Part shown: piece by piece, positions 12,693-24,286 of the stretch
Numbering within the stretch: the stretch's first letter is position 1
Layout: each line of letters starts with the position of its first letter
Source of the DNA: Cordia subcordata
Taxonomy: Eukaryota; Streptophyta; Magnoliopsida; Boraginales; Cordiaceae
Reading direction: 5' to 3'
Assembly (NCBI GenBank): GCA_028554755.1
Contig: JAPTOF010000005.1
Span: forward strand, 20,434,001-20,498,000
DNA length: 64,000 nucleotides
Made by a program: the position numbers and the translations under genes
Notes under the pieces: model-generated
Database searches by the model: none
What the model saw: the letters and a program-made list of their open reading frames with translations, nothing else
Told to the model about the DNA's origin: nothing

Positions 12693-15600
12693 ATGGATTT
12701 CCAGCCACCACCGCCACAACCACCACCAGCACAGGGCTACATGCGAACGCCAGCTCCGCCGCCGCCGCCGTCCATGGCGGATCCCCACCAACGTCCGCCA
12801 CCACCACCACCCAACCAACCCTGGTACTCCACCGCCGCCCAATTCCATTACCAGCACCACTCTCCGTCTCCTCCACCTCCTCCGCCTCCCACTCAGCAGC
12901 AGCAGTGGGCGGCTCCACCTCCTTATCCTGTGCCTCATCCTCCTTATCCTGCGCACCATTACCCTCCTCCGCCACCTCCACCACCTTACCCTCAGGTCAA
13001 TCAGGTAATTCTCGTTCATCTATGAAACCCTAACTCTTTTCGCAATTTGAGCTACATTTTATTTATTTTCATCCTTCATTTATCAGTTATCATATCCATA
13101 AAGATTATGCCGTGACGTATATGTGTGTGTATAAAATAGGCATGTGTGTGTATATATGTGGTTGTGTGTGTATATTTCTACTGTTTGTGTGTGTAGTTTT
13201 TTTATCATTCTTCGTTGGTGTTTTTTAGGTTTCATCTTTCGCTATTAATGCGTCTATATAAAGTGCGTTCGGTCCATGAAACAGCCGCTATGTGCAGGTT
13301 TTCGAAAAGCTGAAACCCACGTAAAAGTGTATTTTGTGCTCCTTTGTCTTGCACTGTCCCACAACTCGAACGCGTGACCTCCAGCTCATATGATGATAAC
13401 TTCTGCACCAACAATTCATCTTCTATGAATGTGTTTGTCTTATGGAATAATTTTGTGTAGTACAATAAAAAATTTAAGCTTTACATGCTGGATTTAACTA
13501 ATTATGGAGCATAATGAACTAGATTTTATTATAGATTGTTTTACTTGTATATACATTAACGAAGAGTGGGATGGGAAGTATGTAATTATATGAGAGTTGT
13601 ATTCCATGGTTCTTATGATCAGTTTTTAGTATATTAGAATATCGAATGCTTTGCTTGTTATACAGTGCAATTTGCCCCATGTTTTGGGACTCTGCTTGCA
13701 CATGTGGAGTCCAATTGTGATTTCAGCTGGTGTGTGACCTCTCAAATATGCATTAGTGTTGCACTGCAAACTTAAGAAAACTCAAGATTTCCGAAGGCTG
13801 GGAATGGAAAGACATGTTTTTCCAACATGATTCTCAAAATGTACATTTAGACCCAGGGCCAAACAAGCCCCATTTCTTAAGAAACCATGGAAATTTGTTA
13901 CTTTCTGTTTTGAATATGAGAACCGGAAATTTAAGCAAGACAGGAAAGTGTGATAAGTATTAGCTAAGGCATAAATGTAATTATAGATATGAAAGCAGTT
14001 AGTGGAACTGCAGCATATGTAACAGCTGGACAGAGTAGTTATGCCAGCCTGTCAAGAGTTAGTTACACTCTCAGCTTATTATAAATAGCTGATCACATGT
14101 ACTTCATTTCATTAAGTAAATGAAAGATATTTTCCTCTATTATTTCTTCAAAGTGCAAGCTGAAAGAAAGTTCTTATCTTTATACCTTAAGGAACCCTGC
14201 CTAGGAAGTACCTGGTCAGGTGAGAAATGAATGTGTATCGAGCTATGTATATAATTAGCAGTCTTTCTGGAAAAGAAAGAAAACATCAGTTTTCTGTTTT
14301 TATTAATTCGTTGATTCATGGATAAAACTTATTCAAAATCTTTACGGGTTTTTTGTTCGATCTTAAGAGAATGGTTTGCAGTGTATGATACAATGTCTCT
14401 TCTGTTTTCTTGTTCTTGGAAGTCTACTTTTTCTATCAATGTGGCTAAAAACTGTTGAAGACCTTGTGTTACACTAGACAAAGTCTGAAGTGCTTTGCTA
14501 TATTGACAAGATAATTGCTTATGTTAATTTGACATGATATTTACGAGTCTTTAACATTCAAACGAGATTTATGGTCTTTATTAAATTCTGATATGCCTGT
14601 AGGACTGGGCTCATGCAAACTGGGGTCATCATCAGAATTGGGAGTACCAAGGTCAGTTGCCATGTCTCATTGTGCCGCTCCCACCGATGCATTTGTTTAC
14701 ATTAAAATGTATTCGCATAGTCAATAATCTGCTTTTGTCATTTTGTTGAACTTGTTGGAACAATAACTCACATAGTGCACTTGTTCTTATGAGTTAGCCT
14801 GAAATTCTGCCTTTTTAAGTTCCTTTGAGTTCAGGAAGCTAAATGGTACATTGGATATCCTTTATTGGATTACCGTTTGTATAATGTCTTGGTCCTGCTC
14901 CTTAAACTTAATATTTTGAAAGATAATAACTATTTGACTGAAATCTTTCTTCCTCGTATGTCTTCTAAAAATGAAGAAAATGCATAAAGTTCGTCATGTG
15001 CCAAATATTTTGTTGCCTTGTAGAAAATATTGTATACTTAATTTACCCAACTTTGCAACTGTAGCACATAACCATGAAGAGGACTGGGCTGCCAAGGCTA
15101 GAGCATGGGCAGCTGCTAAAGCTGCAAGTGATAACCAGCAGCCTCCCTCTCAGTTTGCTGCTGCTGGTAGATCAGAAGAACAAAGTCATTATCATGATCA
15201 ATTTGCCCATTCCGTTGAGTCGCATTATCCTGATATGCAAAACATGCCTCTTCCTCCAGCAAGCTATCAACAACAACTGGTTCCAGGTATTCCCCAGCAT
15301 CAGGCATCCATAAGTCATCCACAACAGTTTGCATCCTTCAGCTCAGGACAATCTTCATATGGAAATTTGGCTGGAGATTCTGCGGCTGCATTTCCTCAGC
15401 AAGACAAGTCATCTACAAATCCTTCAAGTTATCAGCAGGAGGTACCTTCTAGTTATTCTTCTATTGCAGGTAAAAATAAAATTAGTGTATGAATTTTACA
15501 TGTGAAGCTATCTGATGGAGAGTTGCTTCCACTTAATTCAACTACTTACACTGTTTTCTTTGAAACTGCTTATATTTTTTTTAGCTACTATTGCACTTCA

Positions 15601-18600
15601 CTAGAGTTTGAATTCATGGAATACTACGAGCACGTGTGTCACGCTTCCTTGGCCATCTGTTTCTCTATGTTTCTAGTAATGATTGTTTCTTTGTACTTAA
15701 TCTCTCTTGCTTATGTGTTATAATTTGATTTTTGACAATAGTGGTATCCTGTCCCCAAGTATCTGATAACTTTCTTCTTGAAAGACATGAGTATCAGATA
15801 ATGTGGAAGCCTGCATTTCTTGTGTTTCAGAAATTTGTGCAGAGACTGGAGCTTTTTGTCCCTGTGATTTCGACAAGTAAATCTATATAAGTTGTCTGAC
15901 TTGTAGTGCAATGGCAGGTACAGAAGATGCTGGTGAGACTGGAAAGTATTACATATCCTCCTCTTTACCAGTTGCCTCAGCTGCACAACATCACGCACAA
16001 CCACTGCTGTCTGCAGGTGATAGATCTTTATCAATAGAGCCTCAATACACTTTTGGTGGCCAGGCAGCTACACCAGCAACCTCTCATAGTGATCAGCCGC
16101 TAGATTTTGCACCTCACTTTAATCATGATTACAAGAGCCATGTGCAATCAACTTGTTCTGTTTCAAGTGGTCCCATAAGAGGTGTAGATACTATTAGTTC
16201 TGTCCCTTCTAACTATAATTGGGCAGCTCCTGCTGGGTCTGGGGTAGTCTACCCACCAATGCCTCCAGTGCCCCCGCCAGCTTCGCAGGTTGTGGTTATA
16301 CCCTCTATGTCAATGAAGTCCTTTAACATTGACAGACTCTGCTGATTATTGTTTTATACTTCTCAGGTTGGTCCTTCAGTGGTTGTACCGCCTCCTGTTC
16401 CTGGACACTCTGCTCCTATGTTTGGAAGGCTTCCTGGACCTAGCTTTCAACCAACAGCAACATCTATTGATGCACCTTTCAGTATTGGTGCAGGGGCTGC
16501 ACTTCAGCCCGCAGCAGCTTTTCCCAGTGATGCATTTGGCATTTCCAGTGTTCCTGAACGGCCTAAAAAGGTACATATATGTGCGTCAGTGAGCATGAGT
16601 TCTTAAACAGTTACACCGCTGTTCTTGACTTTTGGGAACTTCTAGGCTTCTGTCCCAAACTGGCTTAGAGAGGAAATAATCAAGAAGAAAGCTGCCATTT
16701 CAAGTTCCACGTTGCAGTTCCCGAGAGATGACAATCATTCTATTGAAGACGAAACCACAGACAAATCTTACGGGAAGGGCGAGCAGGCAGATAGCAAAAG
16801 CATTGATTCTTCTAGGTCAACTGAAGAAGAGGATGATGACGAGGTTTTACGCTGCTAACTCTTAGTTATACGACTGCATTCTACCTGATAACTGTGAATG
16901 ATCGGAAGCAATTTAATCTCCTTATGTCAAAAACTCAAGATTTTATGATATATATGTTGTATATTCATATGCATTATACATTCCAAGTACTTATTTTCTT
17001 TTTTTTTGGACAAGTCTTGGCACCTGGGGTTGGGGAGGGGAAGTGGTTGTTTGTTTCTGAAATACGAATACTTGGGATGTTTGTAAGAGTGTGGAAAACT
17101 GAGTTAGAACTTTAGGAATCTCTCGGATGTACTTCTAGTATCAAACTCAACCATACAAGAAAGCAGTTTCTTGTAGTACTTCTATCATTTCACAATTCTA
17201 CAGTTTCCTTTGGACAAAATTCATAATCTTTTAAAACGTTTCGTTGTTATTTTATAAGTTTTGTGTGTATTATCTTATAAGCTTAATGAAATCTCTAATG
17301 AAATAGAAGCTAAATTTGCCATTACCTACACACTTTGTCTTTTGCCCTTGAGCAACTAATCGTGGATTCTTCTACGTAACAATTTCTGGATTCAGCTTGT
17401 GGCACTGTCTTGATGTATTATTGAACTTCGATGATTGCCTTTTGCAGGATGATGTGGAAGCAGCTAAAACTGCAGCAATAAACCAAGAAATAAAGCGTGT
17501 TCTTACTGAAGTTCTTTTGAAGGTTGTGGCTAGTTAACAAGTACCAAATATTTTCTTTTGCTTCCATGTGGCTGTATTGAGCTTATGTACTTTGCAGGTC
17601 ACTGACGACCTTTTTGATGAAATTGCTACAAGAGTACTTAATGAAGACGATCATGCTGTTGAAGGTGACTATTTTTGGCTTTTTTCAATCAAATTCCTTT
17701 TTGTCGGTTTCAATTGCTTTGTTTGATTGGACAATGTTTCCTTCTTTGACTCTCATTGATATTGGCATTGCCCTTGGCAACTTTCGATGCTAAACACTAT
17801 TTTCTTTTCTTCCTTTTGCAGATGATCACAGCATTGCTGCACCTAACGATGAGGTACCAGCATCCTCTCGAGGTGCTCCAACTGTGAAGGCAGAGGCAAA
17901 GGTTCTTGTACCAGCCAATGCCAAGGAGGATGATTCTGATGATGCTAATGAGAAGTCAACTTCGAGTTCTCCTGGAGATGTCCTAGGTCTTGCTAGTTAT
18001 GCCTCAGATGATGAAGAAGATAATAAAGCTGGGAGATCCAATAAACCAAACTATAAAGAAAATGCCGATCATCTGGAGTCTAGTGGAAATTCGACGGGCA
18101 AGAATTTGGTTGAGAATGGAGTTTTACTAAAAGTGACTGAAGAGCATATAGATAAATCTGCAATCCCAAAGATTGATACTGGCAGAAAGAGGTCTGATGC
18201 GGCTACAGTTGATCATAGTTATGTGGTTACTCAGTCAAGTAACGACACACCTGCTAGAGAGTTGGTGCAAGGGGACGAACTGCATTCCTCTAAGTTCAAG
18301 TCTCTAGTTGAGGAAAAGGAAATGCTAGATGGACTTGTTCCTTCCATATCAAAAGAAACTGTAGGTGATAAGATTATCGCGAAAACTGAAAGACCAGGAG
18401 AACCGAAAATGTTGGGCATGGATTACTATGAAGGTAGAGAAAGCAGGAAAGACTCCGATAGAAGTGGCAGACATGAAAGTAAGAGTTCTGTTGAGAAAGA
18501 CCATGTTAAGGAGGAAAAAAGTTGTAAAGATAAAGTTTATGAGAAGGGAGATGAAACCCATAGAAGGCATGACAAGAAGCATGAAAAAAAGTTAAAAATG

Positions 18601-21411
18601 GATGATCAAAATGGTTCAAAGGACAAAGCAAAAGAAAAAGGTAATAAGTATGGGGATAAAGCCAAGGATTCTGATTCAAGGAAAAGGGCATCGTCTCCTT
18701 CTGATGTCAAAGAAACTAAAAGGGGGGCAGAGAAAGAAAGAAAAGCCGATAAAGAGGAGAGTGCCAAAAAGAAAGAAAGAAAGGATGACAAGAATGAAAG
18801 ATCTAGAGATAAAAATGCCAGTGACTCCAGCAGGCATAAGAGACATTGCCGTTCCTCGTCAGTTGAGAGTAGAGGCAGAGATAGCAGAGACAGCTCAGAA
18901 TTTAACCACGCAAATGATGCAAATAATGAGTCTTTTGATGATTCGAGAAGGTATATCTATAGATTCTAGCTATTCTTCTTCTGTTTTGGCTTAATCATCT
19001 TGTTGTTTATTATCTATTTGGGCTGCAGGAAGCGGCATTCTAGAAGACGTGGGTCACCATCACCTGTCAGGTCAAAGAGAAGGTACTTTTTGGCGTGAAT
19101 TCTGTTTGTTATACGTTTCTTTGCAACATTCTGGATCAGTGTATATTTAAATTGCCTTTCTAGATTTTCCATGGACTCATAATATTCCCTCCTCCCCCTT
19201 TTCGTTCTTGGCCTGTGTGAAGAAATGGGGCCAAGTTTCAAGTTGGCATTTGAAAGTTTTGGAAAAATCAAGATGCTTTTCTTTAGCTTTTGCAGAAATC
19301 CAAATCATCTTCTCATAAACTTGTTAACTTATTATAACTATTTCCACTTGGCAACAATTACTAGACTGAAAGCTACCCTTTCATGTTTCTGATTTTCATG
19401 GTCATTTTAAATTATTTAACATTATACCTTTTCAACTATTTATTCCATAATCCTTTTGAATTCTTTTTATGAATCTGCTGTTAATAAATATCATATTACT
19501 TAATGGGTTATGACATCATGTAGCTGCTGACAATTGTTGGTTCATTGGGATCATCATCATCATCACCATCTTCTCCTTTTCATTACTAAATATCTAGGGA
19601 GACAGACTTTGACCACAACTTGTAGCAAGTCTACAGTGTTCTTAAATGTCATGAGGATAGTTCTGCTGAAAACAATGGGGTTTGATGCTCATAAATGGTA
19701 TTCATAGAAATGTGCACATAGAGTATGTTTCAGTCAGTTTCAAATTTCAAAATGTTTAAGTTCTGTTATTGTCTTGATATAATACCCTGCTTCCTTGTTT
19801 TCTGATTACTCTAAGCAGGGCGATAAATAGTAACCGCTGCTATGCTTTAAATTCTTCTGATGTTGGCAGCATCTTGTCTGTGATGGGTACTCAGCTGACT
19901 TATTTGTTCAATAAAGTTATGCTGACATGGACCTATTTGGCAGGTTATATCTTGCCATTCAGAGACTCTAATTCGTCCTTGTTTCTGTTGTTCAATTTTC
20001 TTAGTACATTTTTTAAATCCCATGGTGGTATCCTCATTTGGCTAAATCTTTTTAAGCAAATATATATTGCTTGAATCAAGTTTTTGCTGATGCTACACAC
20101 TAAGAAGAATTTTAGTGGTGTAACAAGAAATGGTAACATAGTTGCTTTATTTATTTATTTATAATTCATTTTCCAAATGTACTGTTTCGTCTGATCTAGC
20201 TAAGTATCATAAATAAATATCAGCTCCCATCATTCAAATACTTGAAGATGCTAATTGCAGAAGAGCATCTAGAAATGTAAGAAATGTGATGAATGTATCT
20301 TTGGTGTTGTATAATAAGCTAAGAAGTCCAACAGTTTTACCTTTGAAATTATCTGTCATAAGTTGTCCTAGGAAATCTTTAACATGCTGTGAAGCTAGCA
20401 TTTCAAAGCCTAGCCATGCTTGAGTGGTTTCGACTTGGATATGGGAGTTTATGTTGCATATGTTCTAAAGGTTGCAAAGTCATGATTGTTGAATTCTGCA
20501 CTATTACATATCGAGTGTATGTGGTAAATCCCTTTCCCCCACCCTCTCCACCTGAAAAACAAAAAGGAAAATGATGTGATTAGATTTAACATAGAAAGAT
20601 GTGATGGTTGTGAAGTGACTAAGAGCATGTCTGATATTTTCTGTTCTGCTTATGCATTTTCACACGTGAAAGATGTATGCGTGAAGCTGTTTCTTGCAAG
20701 CCTGCTACCATGAGTATGTCCTTGGATTGTAATTCAATGGACATAGTACACCTATCAGGAAACTGAATTAGGGATATATAGTGTGTTGATGCTAGTAATG
20801 TTGCATTCAATTGCATCTTTCTTTGAGATGTACAAAAAAGAAGGTAGTGTACGTGCCAAATATTTGAATTTTTTCACAGATCTATGGCTGTTCTCTTTCA
20901 AGTTTCTATTGCCTCTTATGGTGTTATCAAACATATTAGTAAGAAAACTGTATTTCTCTTGAACAATCATAATTTAGCACTCTCTTCAAGTGTCTTATAT
21001 TACATAAAAATAGGTAAATCTAAGCAAACAGGTCAGTTTTGTTGAAATCTTTAGTGAATACAAGGCTGAGAATCCTATGTGGACTTCTGCACATGAACTC
21101 ACCGGTTTAGTATGTAATTTTTCATTCTAGACAAGTTTCGAGATCACCTCATAGCAAGCACTCTCAGCGAAGGCATTCCCCCTATTCTTCTCTTGATACT
21201 GCGAGGTATGTTTTCAGGCATTTTTGACTTGGTATTCTGTTATAGTTTTGAGACATCAATCAATAAACTTAACTATTAACATATCAGGTGAAAGATCTAA
21301 TCCAGTAAATGTAGAATCATATCTTTTTCTAGTGTATAACATGGTTTAATTTGATTTAGGGGAAAGAGGTCGAGGTCAAGATCAAGATCTCCCGTTCGTA
21401 GAAAACGATGA
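12693..21411 (+). CDS. Proline-rich and SR-like nuclear protein (Arabidopsis 'cyclin-like' At1g70620 type)
   Basis: Twelve exons join to 2991 nt (996 aa): 12693-13004, 14603-14651, 15065-15469, 15918-16288, 16367-16570, 16646-16843, 17448-17522, 17598-17664, 17822-18950, 19029-19082, 21131-21205, 21360-21411. Residues 1-104 are proline runs with Q/H, followed by a W-rich patch. Residues from 448 carry VPNWLREEIIKKKAAI, a likely conserved core. Residues 514-560 can form a helix (EIKRVLTEVLLKVTDDLFDE). A long charged K/E/D region follows. The end is basic with RS/SP pairs, including RSRSRSPVRRKR. This composition suggests a nuclear RNA-processing partner (inference). 'Extensin' or 'formin' labels would rest on the proline run only. 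It sits directly after ABCB26 in the same orientation. The ATG in frame at 12585 lies upstream and gives an unlikely leader; 12693 is preferred. Confidence 0.82.
13135..13200. repeat. Interrupted GT/AT microsatellite in intron 1
   Basis: Several short TGTGTGTG and TATATA runs are interleaved in the first intron of the proline-rich gene. It is simple-sequence DNA with no other signal. Confidence 0.75.
13951..14178. mobile_element. Possible solo LTR in intron 1 (weak)
   Basis: The segment starts TGATAAG and ends CTTATC, an inverted terminal motif seen in many copia-type LTRs. Inside is a TATAAATA-type box near 14082 followed by a T-rich segment and a possible transcript end. Neither a 5-bp target duplication nor a terminal CA is present. 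A degraded solo LTR is possible, but chance similarity is not excluded. Confidence 0.25.
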
Positions 21412-21881
21412 TCTGATATGATGTCACAGCATGAAAGCAACTGAAGAGAGTTGACAAAAAGTGGGAAGGCCCGGCCAGATGGTTATGACAAAGCAGGTGC
21501 ACCTGTGTTTGCCGATTCATTAAAAAAGATTGGTCACTGCTTGAAACTGCAAAGAGAGAGAAAGATGGCAGCATGACTGAGAAGACCGGTAGAGTAATGG
21601 TGGTGACAGTCTGCAGGATGGTGATGATGAAGTCTTTTGTGCTTCTTGTATTCACTGCAAATTTAATTTTCAGTATATACTGTAATTGCAGTTTTGGTCT
21701 TTAATGAAGCTGACGTTGTATTTGTCAGCCTGGACTCTGCATTATATTTACCAGATTGTGTAGTGTGTTATTCTTCATGCTTGGACTCCATTTTTCACCA
21801 TTATATTCTGGGAGAATGGCTCAGTTCATGCTTCTGGCCTTGTTTGGCTCAGTTCGTGCTTCTGGCCTTGTTTTACTGATG

Positions 21882-21887
21882 AATAAA
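21882..21887 (+). terminator. Candidate poly(A) signal AATAAA
   Basis: A canonical AATAAA lies 471 bases past the stop codon of the proline-rich/SR-like gene, in a T/G-rich context typical of plant 3' ends. An earlier cleavage site is also possible, so the assignment is tentative. Confidence 0.4.
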
Positions 21888-22002
21888 ATCCTGTAAATGC
21901 TCTGAGTGTGTTGAAGATGTGGAAAATCTCCATATGGACAAAATGCAGTTTATGTCACCACTTCCCTTGTCTGTTCAGTTAGAGAGAGAGAGGGGGAGGG
22001 AG

Positions 22003-22026
22003 AGGGCTAGGGCTAGGGCTAGGGCT
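22003..22026 (+). repeat. AGGGCT x4 hexamer array, variant of the telomere motif
   Basis: Four perfect AGGGCT units follow a GA/GGGGAGGG run. The unit TAGGGCT differs from the plant telomere repeat TAGGGTT by one base. The array is far too short to be an interstitial telomere block of note. A telobox-like promoter motif is possible but the sequence is not exact. Confidence 0.6.
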
Positions 22027-22822
22027 GAACCGACTCCTGTTCGGATTTGAACCTTCTACCCTCTACCCAATTCCTCGTCCCTTGTGCGGATTTGGACACA
22101 GATTATCATTTCTGTGAGAGGTGGTTTTAATTACTTGAACTACCGCCTAATTGCCTAAACCAGAGACTATCCTAAAATTACCTGCCTGAATTCTGGTTTT
22201 TACTTGGTGTAATTAGCAAAGGTAGTGAAGCATGCAGCCAAACCCAATCTCTTAAGAGCAGCCAGGCACATTTATTAAACAAAGACCTTTTCTCCAATGG
22301 TGCATACAAAAATCTGCTAAAAGATAGTTTGGTACATAATATTCTCCCTACGTGTATAGCTTAGGAAAGGATTGGACTTGTTTTGAGTTTATTTCTGCAA
22401 GAAGTTATTTTCACGATTTGAACGTGTGTCGTCTAAGTTAACCAGCCGTGCCGTAAAGCGGCCTTTATGAAGAAATGCTGTTATGTTTCCCCATGGTGAA
22501 AGCTGTTATGTTTCCCATGGTAAATGAATTAGGGGAAGCAAGAAATTATCATCATTTCAGTCGAAGCATGTGGCCGCAAAGATGGCATGAAACCAAATTC
22601 AACAGATATTTCTGAAACATCAAAGGTGTTCTCTTGCTTGTGATTATCTGTAACTTTGGTTTTGACGTACAAGGAGACGCCAAAATATTCAGAAAGGGTA
22701 CAAGGAAGGTGGCAAGAGACAATATTATTGTCCGGCTCATTTGTTACTATGTGGAAAAAATGCCAAAAAGTAGTAAGCCGGCCATGAAAATCCAGGGGCC
22801 ATTTCCATGGATGTGGCTCGGG

Positions 22823-22829
22823 TATATAA
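22823..22829 (+). promoter_or_regulatory. TATA box of the PADRE gene
   Basis: TATATAA lies about 100 bases upstream of the ATG at 22928, giving a leader of roughly 70 bases if transcription starts about 30 bases downstream. That leader would contain upstream ATGs at 22878 and 22888, opening overlapping short frames that end at 22910 and 22917, before the main start. Confidence 0.55.
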
Positions 22830-22927
22830 CTTTGATGCTCATTTGAATCCCCCTCCTTCCTTGATCATTCATCTATAATGCTATTGAATGTTTTCAGGAG
22901 CTTCTGGTGACAGGTAGAGCTGAACAG

Positions 22928-23497
22928 ATGTGTTCGATATTCGGCTGCATCGACAAGAAAGAGCTGCCGGAGGCATCCATTTCATTCAACTTGAGCATAC
23001 AGCTAAAGGATACTACTGTCAGGGTAGTTCATGCAGGCGGCAGAGAAGAATTATATAGAAGTGCGGTTTCTGCATCTCAGGTAATGCAGAAGCACCCTGG
23101 GATGTGTATAGCCAAGCCTGACATCTTCAAATCTCCCCATGAATCTGTTCTATCAGCAAATGATAAGTTGTTGCCTGGCCGGAAGTATTACCTTATTCCA
23201 CATACTACTGTGCGTAAACTGAAGCGTAAGCATTCAAAGAAACAGAAAGTAAAATTCACTAAAACTGAGGAGACCATGTCGGATTCTAAAGCTTTTACAG
23301 ATGGAAGTGAAGATTTTTCAGAGGAATCTATTTGTTCGGCTAAGGACTTCTATAACCCGAGATCTAACTCCAGTTTTTCGCCAAAGAAATATCAAAAAGA
23401 GAAGAAACCCTTTGTACCCCCCATCCAAAAGCCAAGAGCTTGGAAGGAATTCGAATGGGAGCCTAGTCTGACTTCTATAAAGGAAGTCTCTCCATGA
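22928..23497 (+). CDS. DUF4228 (PADRE) domain protein
   Basis: Single-exon gene of 189 aa. The N-terminal part has the layout of the plant DUF4228/PADRE family: a short Cys-containing start (MCSIFGC), a beta-strand segment with VRVVHAGGREELYRS, then S..VMQKHPGMCIAKPD and a strand pair ending LLPGRKYYLIPHTTVRKL. The C-terminal half is basic and serine-rich, then ends in PRAWKEFEWEPSL. The family is known mainly as stress- and pathogen-responsive; its biochemical role is unknown. The frame extends upstream without an ATG, so 22928 is the first ATG. Two overlapping upstream frames in the leader may reduce translation (inference). Confidence 0.82.
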   Translation: MCSIFGCIDKKELPEASISFNLSIQLKDTTVRVVHAGGREELYRSAVSASQVMQKHPGMCIAKPDIFKSPHESVLSANDKLLPGRKYYLIPHTTVRKLKRKHSKKQKVKFTKTEETMSDSKAFTDGSEDFSEESICSAKDFYNPRSNSSFSPKKYQKEKKPFVPPIQKPRAWKEFEWEPSLTSIKEVSP

Positions 23498-24286
23498 GTA
23501 TCTCTTTCACGTGATTCGGGCGCCATTCATGCCATTCATCTGCTGCTGTTTGCATGTCTGCAATGAGAGGCACTTCTTTATTCTCCCTTGCTGTATTCGC
23601 TTCCTGGTACTTCTTGCTAAGAGTAAAAGGCACGCTATTATAGGTGATCAATGTTTGAAATATTCTAGTTACAATGTCACAATACTTTCTTGGTATCAGA
23701 CAGAAATCTCAATATTATGCTTGACATTTCATCTATAGATATCATGACTATTCTAACTGATAGAAAATCGTGTTGTTACGGTAAAGTCCTTTACCAAGTC
23801 TTCATGTTCTTTAAATAATTTGTTGACTTTCTATTTAAAGAACAGATTCAGAAATTTCTCTTCACTTGCGTGAATTTTCAGTTTACTTGTATCAATTCAC
23901 TCACATGAGGTTAGAAACCTGGCTGGCCACTGAGATATTGATCAAACAAATATGAGATATCAATGATGCATCCAATTAAATATGGGAATTGCAAAATGAT
24001 TTCTGTACTGGCTGTTGACTACATAACAAGTTAGAGAGATCGATAATAATTCTATTTATACTGTTAGAAGAGTTTTTGTAGGGTAGAAGCTAAGTGCATC
24101 AGTGAACTGTTTAACACAAAAATGAAACCCACAATTTGTCCCCCTTTTCCTTTATTTTGTCCTCAAGAATCCAAAAACACTCTTCCACTCAAAAAAATCG
24201 CACTCAAAAATTTGTAATCACTTCAAAAATGATTGGTGACTATTAATTGATATCAAGACGTTTTCTTCTATCTTTTCAATGTACAC
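23498..24286. other. Spacer between convergent PADRE and PHT2;1 genes
   Basis: The two genes point towards each other, so this interval must hold both 3' ends. It contains AT-rich DNA without coding potential, inverted repeats of note, or recognisable element ends. Confidence 0.6.

Larger units (their letters stand above)
21412..22822. other. Spacer between the SR-like gene and the PADRE gene
   Basis: Holds the 3' untranslated region of the upstream gene (to about 21900), a purine-rich run (AG)n at 21981-22005, a short AGGGCT tandem array, and the upstream region of the DUF4228 gene. No further coding sequence is supported. Confidence 0.6.

Noticed and set aside
12633..13019. Antisense and other-frame ORFs over the proline-rich exon
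   Set aside because: Shadows of CCN-rich codons: they read as arginine-, tryptophan- or histidine-rich peptides.
18231..18791. Several overlapping ORFs within the long charged exon
   Set aside because: All are out-of-frame or antisense shadows of the exon at 17822-18950.
22003..22026. Interstitial telomere array
   Set aside because: Only four units and AGGGCT rather than AGGGTTT, so not telomeric DNA.
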